From Aromatoleum buckelii (GTDB lineage: Bacteria; Pseudomonadota; Gammaproteobacteria; Burkholderiales; Rhodocyclaceae), in NCBI RefSeq assembly GCF_012910785.2, contig NZ_WTVH02000010.1:1116001-1180000 (forward strand): DNA of 64,000 nucleotides, in the 5' to 3' direction. The stretch's first letter is position 1; every line of letters begins with the position of its first letter. The position numbers and the translations under genes were made by a program. Below are positions 30,219 to 41,468 of this stretch, one piece after another. A model generated the notes under the pieces. The model searched no databases, was not told the DNA's origin, and saw nothing but the letters and a program-made list of their open reading frames with translations.

Positions 30219-30545
30219 TAAGCATTCAAGAGCCACATTTTTCAGTTCTATCAAGGACTTGGAAAATGTGGCTCTTCCCATTGTATGCCACCTCCTCTTG
30301 CCACCATCCTGGATGACGGTCCTGCGGTGATGCCTGTCCTCTCCTAAAGCCGCTCGGGATGTCCCTGGCACTCAGAAGACCTCCAGGCGATCGGGGCTGA
30401 GGCGGATGTTCCCGGATTTTCCGGCATTGACCGGACTTCAAATCCAGTCAGCTCCGTGGCCATGGTCGACGGGAGACCGTTGTTCGTGGCTGCGTATCTC
30501 TGGCGTGCGATCTGCGCCACTGGAAAGAACTCGTGGAGGAAGGGG
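30219..30545. other. Non-coding stretch after tRNA-Ser with a long inverted repeat
   Basis: A 327-base gap. A perfect 14-bp inverted repeat (30228-30241 with 30263-30276, 21-base loop) begins 10 bases after the tRNA. It may terminate the tRNA transcript, although the loop is long and no U-tract follows. No integrase or direct repeat of the tRNA 3' end is visible. The rest holds no ORF I would support; the ribosome site of the next gene is at its end. Confidence 0.55.
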
Positions 30546-31652
30546 ATGGAGACCATCGATTGCGCGGTCATCGGGGCAGGCGTGGTCGGCCTCGCGTGCG
30601 CCCGCGCGTTCGCCGGGGCCGGACGCGAAGTTGTCGTGATCGAGCGCGAATCGACTTTCGGAACCGGCGTGAGCTCGCGCAACAGCGAAGTGATCCACGC
30701 CGGTCTTTACTATGCGCCCGGCTCGCTCAGGGCGCGCTTATGCGTCGAGGGACGCGAAATGCTTTACGCGTTCTGCCAGGAGCGGGCGATCCCGTACGCG
30801 CGCTGCGGCAAGCTCGTCGTCGCCGCGCGGGCCGAACAAGTCGAAGCGCTGCGGCAGATCCGCGCGCGCGCCGAAGCCAATGGCGTGGGCGACCTGCGCG
30901 AGCTCGATCGTGCGGCAGTTGCCGCGCTTGAACCGGCGCTGGACGTCTACGCGGCGCTGCTGTCGCCTTCGACCGGCATTGTGGATAGCCACGCGCTGAT
31001 GCTCGCGCTGCTCGGCGACGCCGAGCGCGACGGGGCGATGTTCGCGTTCGGCAGTCCGGTGCTCGGCGGATATTCCGATTCAGAAGGCATGGTGCTGCAG
31101 GTCGGCGGCGAGCACGAGACCGATCTGCGCGCGCGCTGGGTCATCAACGCATCCGGCCTCGACGCCGTGGCGCTGGGCCATCGCCTCGGCGGCCCGACCG
31201 CTGAAAGTCTGCCCCAGGCGTGGTTCGCGCGCGGCATGTATTTCGCCTTGAGCGGCAAGGCGCCGTTCTCGCGGCTGATCTATCCGATCCCCGAGCCCGG
31301 CGGGCTTGGCGTGCATCTGACGCTCGATCTGGGCGGGCAGGCGAAGTTCGGACCGGATGTCGAATGGATCGACGCGCCCGCCTACGACGTCGATCCGACG
31401 CGAGCGCAGCGTTTTTACGCCGCGATCCGCAACTGGTGGCCGGCGCTCGAAGACGGACGGCTCGTGCCGGGATATGCCGGCGTGCGCCCGAAGATCGCCG
31501 GCCCCGGCATGCCGGATGCGGATTTTCGCATCGACGGGCCCGATCGGCATGGCGTGCCGGGACTCATTCACCTGTTCGGCATCGAATCGCCCGGCCTCAC
31601 GGCGGCAATGGCGATCGGACGCCATGTCGTGCGCGGGATTGCGGGGCGGTGA
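30546..31652 (+). CDS. FAD-dependent oxidoreductase, L-2-hydroxyglutarate dehydrogenase-like
   Basis: A 368-residue DAO-family flavoenzyme. It has the N-terminal FAD motif [18 protein letters not shown], the family segment [14 protein letters not shown] (typical of LhgO/L2HGDH) and a C-terminal [15 protein letters not shown]. It probably oxidises a 2-hydroxy acid such as L-2-hydroxyglutarate and passes electrons to the quinone pool; the exact substrate is inferred. The ATG at 30546 was chosen for the strong GGAGGAAGGGG just before it; no upstream in-frame start has such support. Confidence 0.87.
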   Translation: METIDCAVIGAGVVGLACARAFAGAGREVVVIERESTFGTGVSSRNSEVIHAGLYYAPGSLRARLCVEGREMLYAFCQERAIPYARCGKLVVAARAEQVEALRQIRARAEANGVGDLRELDRAAVAALEPALDVYAALLSPSTGIVDSHALMLALLGDAERDGAMFAFGSPVLGGYSDSEGMVLQVGGEHETDLRARWVINASGLDAVALGHRLGGPTAESLPQAWFARGMYFALSGKAPFSRLIYPIPEPGGLGVHLTLDLGGQAKFGPDVEWIDAPAYDVDPTRAQRFYAAIRNWWPALEDGRLVPGYAGVRPKIAGPGMPDADFRIDGPDRHGVPGLIHLFGIESPGLTAAMAIGRHVVRGIAGR

Positions 31653-31728
31653 CCGTGTAAGGTTGGCGGCGGTGTTGTAAGGGTTTTCAGGCTGGGGCGT
31701 GGGACTTGGGGCGGGGGCAGGAGCGCGG

Positions 31729-31746
31729 CGGGCATTCCGATTGCAC
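31729..31746 (+). promoter_or_regulatory. Sigma-54-type promoter before the DUF2795 gene
   Basis: GG at 31731-31732 and GC at 31743-31744, ten bases between, with a TTGCA -12 core; the -24 reads GGCATT. The GC is 36 bases from the ATG at 31780. Two TGTAA half-sites at 31656-31660 and 31676-31680 lie upstream where an activator could bind. Confidence 0.6.
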
Positions 31747-31779
31747 GAGGCTGGCCCCGTGCCACTCCAGGAGACAATC

Positions 31780-32010
31780 ATGGCCAGCCAGCAGAAAGAC
31801 GAAACGACGTCGGACCAGGCAGTACCGAACCCGGTTCAGGTTCAGAAGTTTCTCGGCGGCCTGGATTACCCCGTCGGGAAGCAGGAGCTTGTCGAACAGG
31901 CGCGCAAGAAAGGCGCCGACGCGAACGTGATGGACGCGCTCGAGCGGATCCCGGATCGGCAGTATGAGAGCCCCGTCTCGGTATCTGCGGAGATTGGCAA
32001 ACTTGGCTGA
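31780..32010 (+). CDS. DUF2795 small protein
   Basis: A 76-residue soluble protein of the DUF2795 family, recognised by the pattern VQKFLGGLDYPVGKQELVEQARKKGAD followed by VMDALERIPDRQYESPVSVSAEIGK. Members are common in soil and stress-tolerant bacteria and have no established function. The ATG at 31780 follows CAGGAGACA. Its end overlaps the probable start of the glycosyltransferase gene, and a sigma-54-type element lies just upstream. Confidence 0.8.
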   Translation: MASQQKDETTSDQAVPNPVQVQKFLGGLDYPVGKQELVEQARKKGADANVMDALERIPDRQYESPVSVSAEIGKLG

Positions 32011-33493
32011 GGGAACCGCAGCCGCGACTGCTTCGGCAAACCTCGCTTCGCGCTTGGAACTGCAATCCGGCTTCATCGTCGCGTTTCACGATGGTCTCCT
32101 TGCCGGCCGGGACGCCCCATTGCCTGCCGAGCCGGCCGGTTGGTGGCAGTGGATCGAGGAAAACCACCGCAGCAACACGGCGTTGTGGCGCGAAGAGGAC
32201 CGGGCGCGGCGCACCGACGTGCCGGACGACGAGATCGTGCGTTGCAAGCGCAACATCGACGCGTTGAACCAGCGGCGCAACGACGCGGTCGAGGCGCTGG
32301 ACGATTGTCTTCTTGCGGCCCTCGAGCGGGTCGTGCCGACACCCGCTCCCGATGCGCGGCTGTCGAGCGAGACCGCGGGTGCGATCATCGACCGGCTGTC
32401 GATTCTGGCGCTGAAGATCCACCACATGCGCCAAGCGTCGCAACGTCGCGAGGCCGGGGTCGAGCACATGCAGCGGTGCTCCGACAAGCTCGCGACGCTG
32501 GTCGCGCAGCGCGAGGACCTGGCGGCTTGTCTCGACCGCCTGCTGCAGGAAGCGAGCTGCGGAGTCGCGCGTTTCAGGACGTACCGGCAGTTCAAGATGT
32601 ACAACGATCCGTCGCTGAACCCCGAGCTGTACCGCCGCTCGCGCCCGGCGAACGATACGGCGGCGGCGAAGACGCCCTTCGCCGTGGATGTGCTGATCCC
32701 GACTTGCGACCGGCCCGCTGCGCTCGCCGTGACGCTGACCTCGCTTTTCGCGCAAAGCCTCGGTGCACTGCGGATCGTGGTGTCCGACCAGGGCGAGCGT
32801 CGCAGCGCCGAGGCCTCGTCCGAAGTGCAGGCGGTCGTGCGGCTTCTCGCCGCTAAAGGGCATGTTGTCGAGTTCCACCGTCACCTGCCGCGCCGCGGTC
32901 TCGCCGAGCAGCGCCATTTCCTGCTCGCGCAGGCGCAGGCGCCGTATGTGCTGTTTCTCGACGATGATGTCGTCGTCGAGCCGGATCTCGTCGAGCGTCT
33001 GCTGAAGGCGATCCGGGAGCAGGGCTGCGGCTTCGTCGGCAGCGCCCTGATCGGCCTGAGCCATGCCGCGGACCGACGGCCGCACCAGCAGAACATCGAG
33101 TTCTGGGATGGTCCGGTCGAGCCCGAAGAGGTGCTGCCGGACAGTCCGGCGTGGGCGCGCCACGAGTTGCACAGTGCTGCCAACCTGTACCACGTGCAGA
33201 CGAATCTCGGCCTGACGCCGGACCGGCAACGGCTCTATCGTGTCGCGTGGGTCGGCGGCTGCGTGCTGTTCGACCGGGCGAAGCTCGAGGCTGCGGGCGG
33301 ATTCGAATTCTGGCGCGAGCTGCCCCCCGAGCACTGCGGCGAGGACGTGTTCGCGCAGCTGCGGGTCATGGCACGCGACGGCGGTTGCGGCATCATCCCG
33401 TCGGGCGCTTACCACCAGGAACTGGCGACGACGGTACCGCGGCGTGACGTCGATGCGCCACGCGTGCTGCGCACGAAGCTGGAGGCACGATGA
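31964..33493 (+). CDS. DUF4254-GT2 glycosyltransferase fusion
   Basis: A 509-residue protein with two parts. Residues ~35-225 match DUF4254: ENHRSNTALWREEDRARR, KRNIDALNQRRNDAVEALDD, GAIIDRLSILALKIHHMRQ and the terminal RQFKMYNDPSLNPELYRR. Residues ~238-500 are a family 2 glycosyltransferase: VDVLIPTCDRPAALAVTLTSL, the metal-binding LFLDDDVVVEPD, and VGGCVLFDRAKLEAAGGFEF with the later EDVFAQLR. DUF4254 proteins usually stand alone near glycan genes. The start is uncertain: ATG 31964 is listed; TTG 32003 overlaps the DUF2795 stop and has GGAGA nine bases upstream. Confidence 0.82.
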   Translation: MRAPSRYLRRLANLAEGTAAATASANLASRLELQSGFIVAFHDGLLAGRDAPLPAEPAGWWQWIEENHRSNTALWREEDRARRTDVPDDEIVRCKRNIDALNQRRNDAVEALDDCLLAALERVVPTPAPDARLSSETAGAIIDRLSILALKIHHMRQASQRREAGVEHMQRCSDKLATLVAQREDLAACLDRLLQEASCGVARFRTYRQFKMYNDPSLNPELYRRSRPANDTAAAKTPFAVDVLIPTCDRPAALAVTLTSLFAQSLGALRIVVSDQGERRSAEASSEVQAVVRLLAAKGHVVEFHRHLPRRGLAEQRHFLLAQAQAPYVLFLDDDVVVEPDLVERLLKAIREQGCGFVGSALIGLSHAADRRPHQQNIEFWDGPVEPEEVLPDSPAWARHELHSAANLYHVQTNLGLTPDRQRLYRVAWVGGCVLFDRAKLEAAGGFEFWRELPPEHCGEDVFAQLRVMARDGGCGIIPSGAYHQELATTVPRRDVDAPRVLRTKLEAR

Positions 33494-33550
33494 CGGGTTC
33501 GGCAGGCAAGGCTGCGCCCTCGCGTTTCGCCAAAGTTGCGGCTGCCGAAG

Positions 33551-34609
33551 TCACGGAGCTGGCGCTGGAGCTGCGGCGCGATACGCAGGCATTGCCAGCA
33601 GTGCCCGCGCCTGCGCCAGCACCTCGCTGAGGTCTTCGTCGCCACCGCCCTGAGCCCCTCGGTCGCGCGCCGGCGCCCATACCGGTCGATGCAGCGCCCG
33701 ATCGAGCGGCGCCCAGCGCGCGATCTCCGACGCCCGGAAGAGGATCACGCACGGCAGTTTGAGCGCCGCGGCGAGATGCGCGACGCCGGTGTCGTTGCAC
33801 ACCAGCAGCCGCGCGCCGCCCAGCAGGGCCGCAAGGGCACCGGCGGAGATCGGCGCCGCAGCATCGATCGCGGGAGCGCGCATCGCAGCCTTTACCGCAG
33901 CGGTGATCGAAGTCTCGTACTGCGAGCCGGTCAGCACCAGCGGCAAGCCGCAGTCGTCATGCAAGGCATCGCCAACCGCGGCGAACCGCTCGGGCGGCCA
34001 GCGCCGTTCCGCTGCTCGTGCGCCAGCGTGCAGACAAACGTACCCATCCGGCCGCAGGCCTTCAGCGACGCTGCTCGCCGCGAGTTCGGCGTGGTCGGCA
34101 GCGGTGAGCGGAAACTCCAGGTGTTCCCCGACAGGCGGGGCGCCGAGAAAGCGCATCAGCGCCAGCAGACGCCGGATCTCCGCGCCGTCGTCGGGATAGG
34201 GCAGGAACGCCCTGTCGCCACTGCCCGGAGCGCCGAAGCCGGCATTGAACCGCGCGCCGAACTGGGCGACGAGCGGGTTCGTGATCGTGCCGTTGCCATG
34301 CATCTGGATCGCCAGATCGGCTCGCCGCGCCCGCATCCCGTCGAGGAACTCGGACAGCGCGGCGGAATCGGGGGGTTGTTCCGGCAGGCCCGGAAAGCCG
34401 GGAAAGGCGACGAAATCGTCGAGATGGCGAGGGTAGCGGGCGGCAAACGCCGCGGCCCACGGCAGGCCGACGAGCGTGATGTGCGCGTGCGGACAGGCTG
34501 CGCGCAACGCGCGCAGCGCGGGCACCGCACACAGCATGTCGCCCAGTTGCAGCGCGCGGAACACGACGATCGTCCGCGGCTGCAGAACTTCCAGCAAGGG
34601 ATGCGGCAT
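33551..34609 (-). CDS. Glycosyltransferase family 9 (heptosyltransferase-like)
   Basis: A 352-residue GT9 enzyme. The N-terminus reads TIVVFRALQLGDMLCAVPALRAL, the heptosyltransferase fold start. Later segments are YVCLHAGARAAERRWPPERFAAV and LLVCNDTGVAHLAAALKLPCVILF, the nucleotide-sugar binding region. It transfers a heptose or other sugar to a lipopolysaccharide or glycan acceptor. It is convergent with the DUF4254-GT2 gene, 57 bases apart, and the pair may act on the same glycan. Confidence 0.88.
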   Translation of the reverse strand: MPHPLLEVLQPRTIVVFRALQLGDMLCAVPALRALRAACPHAHITLVGLPWAAAFAARYPRHLDDFVAFPGFPGLPEQPPDSAALSEFLDGMRARRADLAIQMHGNGTITNPLVAQFGARFNAGFGAPGSGDRAFLPYPDDGAEIRRLLALMRFLGAPPVGEHLEFPLTAADHAELAASSVAEGLRPDGYVCLHAGARAAERRWPPERFAAVGDALHDDCGLPLVLTGSQYETSITAAVKAAMRAPAIDAAAPISAGALAALLGGARLLVCNDTGVAHLAAALKLPCVILFRASEIARWAPLDRALHRPVWAPARDRGAQGGGDEDLSEVLAQARALLAMPAYRAAAPAPAP

Positions 34610-34811
34610 TCGGGTTTCCTGCTAAGGACGAGCTTGCGCTGCTGCAATCGGGATGCCGGGCCGAATTGGCCGCATTGCAGAATCGGTCGGATGCTGCGGG
34701 GACGGGCACGCGTGATTGGCGCGGGCCGAGCAGGTCGCCAGGCGCTTCTTACAAGGCCGTGTAGTTGTTGCACCCGGTATTGCAGGACGATTGCGCCGCG
34801 CGAATGACAGG

Positions 34812-34829
34812 CGGGCCTTCCGCTTGCTT
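34812..34829 (+). promoter_or_regulatory. Sigma-54-type promoter before the PRC-barrel gene
   Basis: GG at 34814-34815 and GC at 34826-34827 with a TTGCT -12 core; the -24 reads GGCCTT. The GC is 79 bases from the ATG. A TTACA (34749-34753) and a TGTAG (34760-34764) lie about 55-60 bases upstream. The surrounding divergent gap 34610-34905 holds no gene. Confidence 0.58.
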
Positions 34830-34905
34830 CGGCGAGGCAGGGGCGGGAGCTCGACCCGGGGAGGGGGTGGCGCTCCATCGCACTGCGTCATAAGGAGGGA
34901 TCGAG

Positions 34906-35775
34906 ATGAATATGAATACCAAGACCAAGCGCAAATTGATCGCTGCGATCGCGGCTGCGGCCGTGGGGCTGCCTGCCTACGTGGGACACGCAGCCGAAGA
35001 ACGTCCGGCACCCCCCGCGACGTCGACGCGCGAAGCGCCGCCAGCCGCTGCCCCGAACGCCGCAGCGGCCCAATCGCGTGTTGCCCGGGCAAGCAAGCTG
35101 ATCGGCGCCGAAGTCAAGAATCCGGTGGGCGAAAAGCTTGGCGAAATCAAGGACCTCATCGTGGATGTGCGAAACGCGACGGCGCATTATGCAGTGCTGT
35201 CGTTCGGCGGCATCGCGGGGATCGCCGACAAGCTCTTTGCTTATCCCGTGAGCATGCTCCGGTGGGGGCCGGGCAAGGACGAGCTGATACTCGACATCGA
35301 ACGCTCGAGGCTCGAAGCGGCTCCTGGGTTCGGGCCGAGCAACTGGCCGGACTGGGACGTCGATTCGTATCGCCGCAGCGTCGATGAGTATTTCAAGACC
35401 GACCGGCCCGCCGAACTCGGACCCGATCCGCAGCTGATGCAAGCCAGCAAGCTGCTCGACGTCAAGGTCGAGGACCGCGAGAAGCGCAACGCGGGCGAAA
35501 TCAAGGATCTCGTCGTAAGCCTCGCGGACGGAACGGTGCCGTATGCGGTGGTCGATCTCGACAAGGCGTGGAGCGCCGACGACAAGCTGATTCCGCTTCC
35601 CCTGTCGTCGTTCGAGTTTTCGACGGACGACGAGAAGATCGTGCTCAAGGAGTCGCGCGAGGGCCTGGACACGAGCCGGGGCTTCGACGAGAAGAACTGG
35701 CCCGACATGAACGATCCCGCCTTGCGCGGTGACATGAACAAGTCTCCGGGCGAGCGCGAGCGGGACCGCAGGTAG
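34906..35775 (+). CDS. Secreted protein with two PRC-barrel domains
   Basis: A 289-residue exported protein. A signal peptide (KLIAAIAAAAVGLPAYVGHAA) is followed by a low-complexity Ala/Pro linker and two PRC-barrel domains at about residues 62-130 (SKLIGAEVKNPVGEKLGEIKD) and 180-250 (SKLLDVKVEDREKRNAGEIKD). The C-terminus is charged. PRC barrels bind proteins or RNA in other systems; its periplasmic role is unknown. AAGGAGGGATCGAG precedes the ATG. Such genes are often induced by osmotic or general stress. Confidence 0.86.
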   Translation: MNMNTKTKRKLIAAIAAAAVGLPAYVGHAAEERPAPPATSTREAPPAAAPNAAAAQSRVARASKLIGAEVKNPVGEKLGEIKDLIVDVRNATAHYAVLSFGGIAGIADKLFAYPVSMLRWGPGKDELILDIERSRLEAAPGFGPSNWPDWDVDSYRRSVDEYFKTDRPAELGPDPQLMQASKLLDVKVEDREKRNAGEIKDLVVSLADGTVPYAVVDLDKAWSADDKLIPLPLSSFEFSTDDEKIVLKESREGLDTSRGFDEKNWPDMNDPALRGDMNKSPGERERDRR

Positions 35776-35855
35776 GCCAGGCTTTTGGGCATACCCTGGC
35801 CCCGGGGCGATGCTGCGGGTTCGCTTGCGCGCTTGTCCTACTACACTGGGAAAAT

Positions 35856-35873
35856 CGGGCCATGGTTTTGCCA
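35856..35873 (+). promoter_or_regulatory. Sigma-54-type promoter before the EgtD-like gene
   Basis: GG at 35858-35859 and GC at 35870-35871 with a TTGC -12 core; the -24 reads GGCCAT. The GC is 61 bases from the ATG at 35932. The match in the -24 half is moderate. Confidence 0.5.
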
Positions 35874-35931
35874 TGCGCCCGAGGGCTGGCCCCTTCCGCG
35901 GCCGGTGCCGGACGATTGCAAGGGGACGCCG

Positions 35932-36939
35932 ATGCAGATGAGTGACCCGGGCAAAGGCCCGCTGTGGAAAGCACCGACGACAGATGGGGCGCGGCATCCG
36001 CTGCGGGATGGAGCCGAGGACGACGACTTCTGCAGTGCGTTGCTTGCCGGCCTCGCAGCGACACCGAAACAGGTGTCGTGCAAGTTTTTTTACGACGCCG
36101 AAGGTTCGGCGCTGTTCGACCGTATCTGCACGCTGCCGGAGTATTACCCGACGCGCGTGGAATTCGACCTTCTCGAACGCCACACAGCCGAACTGGCCGG
36201 GCTCATCGGCCCAGACGTCGAACTCGTCGAGTTCGGCGCGGGGTCGGGCCGCAAGGTGCGGCGGCTGCTCGACGCGCTGCAACGGCCGCGCGCGTACGTT
36301 CCGGTCGACATCTCGGGCGAACATCTGCGGCAGGCCGCGAGCCGGCTGAGCGCGGATTACCCGCGGCTCGACGTCCGGCCGATCGTCGCCGACTACACGC
36401 ATGCGTTCGATCTTCCGCCAAGCATCTCCGCGGTGCGGCGGCGTGTCGGTTTTTTCCCCGGCTCGACGATCGGCAATTTCGCCCCGGAAGAGGCCACCGG
36501 ATTCCTCGCCATGGCCGCTGCGTTGCTGGACGGCGGCGGCCTGCTGATCGGCGTCGACCTGGTCAAGGATCCGGCGCTTTTGCACGCCGCCTACAACGAC
36601 TCGCAGGGCGTCACTGCGGCATTCAACAAGAATCTGCTGGCGCGGGCAAACCGCGAGCTCGGTGCGGACTTCGCCGAGGACGGTTTTGCCCATTACGCGT
36701 TCTACCAGCCGCTTGCGCGACGCGTCGAAATGCATCTGGTGAGTCTCGCCGCGCAGCGGGTGCGGGTTGCCGGGCGGGAATTCCGTTTCGCCGCCGGCGA
36801 GACGCTGCATACCGAGAATTCCTACAAGTACACGATCGACGGGTTCCGCTCGCTGGCCGAACAGGCGGGGTTTGTGCCGCGCAGGTACTGGACCGACGCG
36901 GCACGCCTGTTCAGTCTGCACTGGCTCGAAGTGGCCTGA
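35932..36939 (+). CDS. egtD: EgtD-like histidine-specific methyltransferase
   Basis: A 335-residue SAM methyltransferase of the Methyltransf_33/EgtD family, which makes hercynine by trimethylating histidine, the first step to ergothioneine. Family segments are KFFYDAEGSALFDRICTLPEYYPTR (shown here in part: SALFDRICTLPEYYPTR), VEFGAGSGRKVRRLLDAL, FFPGSTIGNFAPEEA and ENSYKYTIDGFRSLAEQAGF. The ATG at 35932 follows AAGGGGACG. No egtB, egtC or egtE is adjacent, so it may produce only hercynine, or egtB lies elsewhere. Confidence 0.82.
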   Translation: MQMSDPGKGPLWKAPTTDGARHPLRDGAEDDDFCSALLAGLAATPKQVSCKFFYDAEGSALFDRICTLPEYYPTRVEFDLLERHTAELAGLIGPDVELVEFGAGSGRKVRRLLDALQRPRAYVPVDISGEHLRQAASRLSADYPRLDVRPIVADYTHAFDLPPSISAVRRRVGFFPGSTIGNFAPEEATGFLAMAAALLDGGGLLIGVDLVKDPALLHAAYNDSQGVTAAFNKNLLARANRELGADFAEDGFAHYAFYQPLARRVEMHLVSLAAQRVRVAGREFRFAAGETLHTENSYKYTIDGFRSLAEQAGFVPRRYWTDAARLFSLHWLEVA

Positions 36940-36954
36940 CCGGCCTGGGACGCC

Positions 36955-36972
36955 AAGGCACGGCGCTTGCGA
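36955..36972 (+). promoter_or_regulatory. Sigma-54 promoter before the DUF2892-glgB-glgE-treS operon
   Basis: GGCACG at 36957-36962 and TTGC at 36967-36970, with exact GG-N10-GC spacing. Both halves match the consensus fully. The GC is 93 bases before the first ATG at 37063. One of the two best matches in the window. Confidence 0.72.
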
Positions 36973-37062
36973 ACGGCGACAGGGCCGCGACGGCGAGGCT
37001 GCTGCTTTGCCGGCCCGGCCCTCGCGTCCGCTCTTAGCGCTTTCAGCTTTCAGGAGGCAGCC

Positions 37063-37512
37063 ATGTTGTCATCGACCGTAGACCGCGTCCCGGCGCACAC
37101 CGCCGCCCACATCAACCAGCGGATCCGACAGCTTACCCGGGAGAACATCGAGCGCGCGTCGCTCGGTGGGCCGGCGCAAATCGACCGGCGGCTGGCGGAA
37201 CTGGACGAGGAGTGGGACATCGAGCGCACGCTCGAGGCGAATGCGGCCTCGGTGATGCTCGCCGGCACCGCGCTGGCGCTGTTCGTCGATCGTCGCTTCC
37301 TGGCGCTGCCCGCGCTCGTCGGCGCGTTTCTGCTGCAGCATGCGCTGCAGGGCTGGTGCCCGCCGCTGCCGCTGTTCCGGCGCCTGGGCGTGCGCACCGC
37401 GGGCGAGATCGAGGAGGAGCGCCGCGCGCTGCAAGCGATGCGCAATGGCACGCCCCGCGCGACCGGTTCCCCTGTCCACGGCGCGGGCGCCGCGATCGAG
37501 CGGATCCGCTGA
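37063..37512 (+). CDS. DUF2892-type small membrane protein
   Basis: A 149-residue protein with a charged helical N-terminus ([18 protein letters not shown]), one hydrophobic hairpin ([19 protein letters not shown] and [17 protein letters not shown]) and a [14 protein letters not shown] segment. The hairpin followed by CPP(L)xxLRRLGVRT matches the YgaP-type transmembrane domain (DUF2892). It is the first gene after a sigma-54 promoter, with glgB 13 bases downstream. CAGGAGGCAGCC precedes the ATG. Function unknown. Confidence 0.78.
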   Translation: MLSSTVDRVPAHTAAHINQRIRQLTRENIERASLGGPAQIDRRLAELDEEWDIERTLEANAASVMLAGTALALFVDRRFLALPALVGAFLLQHALQGWCPPLPLFRRLGVRTAGEIEEERRALQAMRNGTPRATGSPVHGAGAAIERIR

Positions 37513-37525
37513 CGAGGGGGGCCGG

Positions 37526-39413
<1,888 letters not shown>

Positions 39414-39433
<20 letters not shown>

Positions 39434-41456
39434 CGTAATGGAGGATGCGCGCCGCGTGCCGGACGAAGGGCGGATTCGCGCAGTCATCGAATCGGTCACG
39501 CCGCAGGTCGACGGCGGTCGCTTCGCTGTCAAGCGCGTCGTTGGCGACGAGTTCGACGTCGAGGCCGACTGCTTCGCGGATGGTCACGACGCGGTGCTCG
39601 CGATGCTGTGCTGGCGGCGCGACGAGGACGAGCAGTGGCACGCGGTGCCGATGACGGCGATCGGCAACGACCGCTGGCGCGGGCGCATCAGGCTCGGCGA
39701 GATCGGGCGCTGCTGGTACACCGTCACGGCGTGGGTCGATGCGTTCGAGTCGTGGCGCCGGGATCTCGCGCGGCGTGTCGAGCCCGACGACATCCGCATG
39801 GCGAGCCTGATCGGCGCCGACCTGATCGAGGAGACCGCCGAACGCGCGACGATCGGCGACGACCGCGAGCGGCTCGCGGCGTGGGCGCGGCGGCTGCGCG
39901 ACGCGAGCCAGGCCGAAGGCGCGGATGCGCAGGCGCTCAAGGCGCTGGGGCTCGATGCGCGCTTCGGCGAGATCGCGGCACGCCATCCGGACCGCCGCTT
40001 CGCTGCCGTCCACCCGATGCTGCCGCTCGATATCGACCGTCCGCTCGCGCGCTTCGGCGCGTGGTACGAGCTTTTCCCGCGGTCGACCGCGCCGGTCGCC
40101 GGGGCGCACGGAACGCTGCGCAGCTGCGCCGACCGTCTCGCCGATATCGCCGCGATGGGCTTCGACGTGCTGTACCTGCCGCCGATCCATCCGGTCGGCC
40201 GGGAGCGGCGCAAGGGGCCGAACAACACGCTCGCCGCCGGGCCGGATGACGTCGGCAGCCCGTGGGCGATCGGCGCCGCGGAAGGCGGACACCTTGCGGT
40301 GCACCCGCTGCTCGGCACGGTCGACGATTTGCGCTTTCTGATTGCGCGTGCGCGAGAGCACGGCGTCGAGCTCGCGCTCGACATCGCGCTGCAGTGCGCG
40401 CCGGATCATCCGTGGGTCGCCGAGCATCCCGAATGGTTTCGCCGCCGGCCCGACGGGAGTGTGCAGTACGCCGAGAACCCGCCGAAGAAATACCAGGACA
40501 TCTACCCGTTCGACTTCGAGACCGGCGACTGGCAGGCGATGTGGGAAGCGCTCGCCGGCATCTTCCGCCACTGGATCGCAGACGGCGTGCGAATATTCCG
40601 CGTCGATAATCCGCACACCAAGGCTTTTCCGTTCTGGGAATGGGCGATCGCGAGCATCCGCGGTGATCATCCGGACGCGATCTTCCTCGCCGAAGCCTTC
40701 ACGCGGCCGCGCGTCATGCACCGGCTCGCGAAGCTCGGCTTCACGCAGTCGTACACGTACTTCACGTGGCGCAACACGCGCGCCGAGCTCACCGAGTATT
40801 TCACCGAGCTCGCGCACGGCCCAGGCGCCGATTACTTCCGCCCGAACGTCTGGCCCAATACGCCCGACATCCTGCCCGAATATCTGCAGCTGGGTGGGCG
40901 GCCGGCCTTCGTCGTGCGCCTCGTGCTCGCGGCGACGCTCGCAGCGACCTACGGCATCTACGGCCCCGCCTTCGAGCTGATGGAGCACGTGCCGCGCGAG
41001 CCGGGCAGCGAGGAATATCTCAATTCCGAGAAATACCAGCTGCGCGAATGGGACCTCGATCGGCCCGACAGCCTCGCCGCGCTGATCGGGCGCGTCAATC
41101 GCGTGCGCCGCGACAATCCGGCGCTGCATGACAACACGTCGCTGCGTTTCCTGCCCATCGACAACGACCAGCTGATCGCGTACTCGAAGACGGCGGAGGC
41201 AGGTGACAACATCATCGTCGTCGTCGCGAATCTCGATCCGCACAACGTCCATTCGGGCTGGCTCGAACTCGACCTCGACGCGCTCGGCATCGTCGCCGGG
41301 ACGAGCTTCCAGATGCACGACCTGCTGTCCGGCGCGCGCTACCTGTGGAGCAGCGCGCGCAACTTCGTGCGGCTCGACCCGCAGCGCGTTCCGGCACACC
41401 TTTTCGTGCTGCGCCGCCGCGTGCGCAGCGAACGCGATTTCGACTACTTCCTGTAA
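39414..41456 (+). CDS. glgE: Alpha-1,4-glucan:maltose-1-phosphate maltosyltransferase
   Basis: A 680-residue GH13_3 enzyme that extends alpha-glucan with maltose units from maltose-1-phosphate. The catalytic nucleophile is Asp398 in FRVDNPHTK and the acid Glu427 in FLAEAFTRP. An N-terminal beta domain (about residues 20-115) and helical insertion precede the barrel, as in characterised GlgE. The ATG at 39414 has GGAGGTCG just before it and overlaps the glgB end. It takes its substrate from the fused maltokinase encoded next. Confidence 0.95.
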
Positions 41457-41468
41457 GGGCTGTCGACG

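Noticed and set aside
30424-30446. A stretch containing GGACTTCAAATCCAG, identical to the anticodon arm core of bacterial tRNA-Sec (anticodon UCA).
   Set aside because: The flanking bases do not form an acceptor stem, T arm or the long variable arm of tRNA-Sec, and the anticodon stem has a mismatch. I treat it as chance or a very old remnant.
33490-33630. A 46-codon plus-strand ORF starting at ATGA on the glycosyltransferase stop.
   Set aside because: It overlaps 80 bases of the GT9 gene on the other strand, has a Pro/Ala-repeat end that mirrors that gene's C-terminus, and shows no domain.
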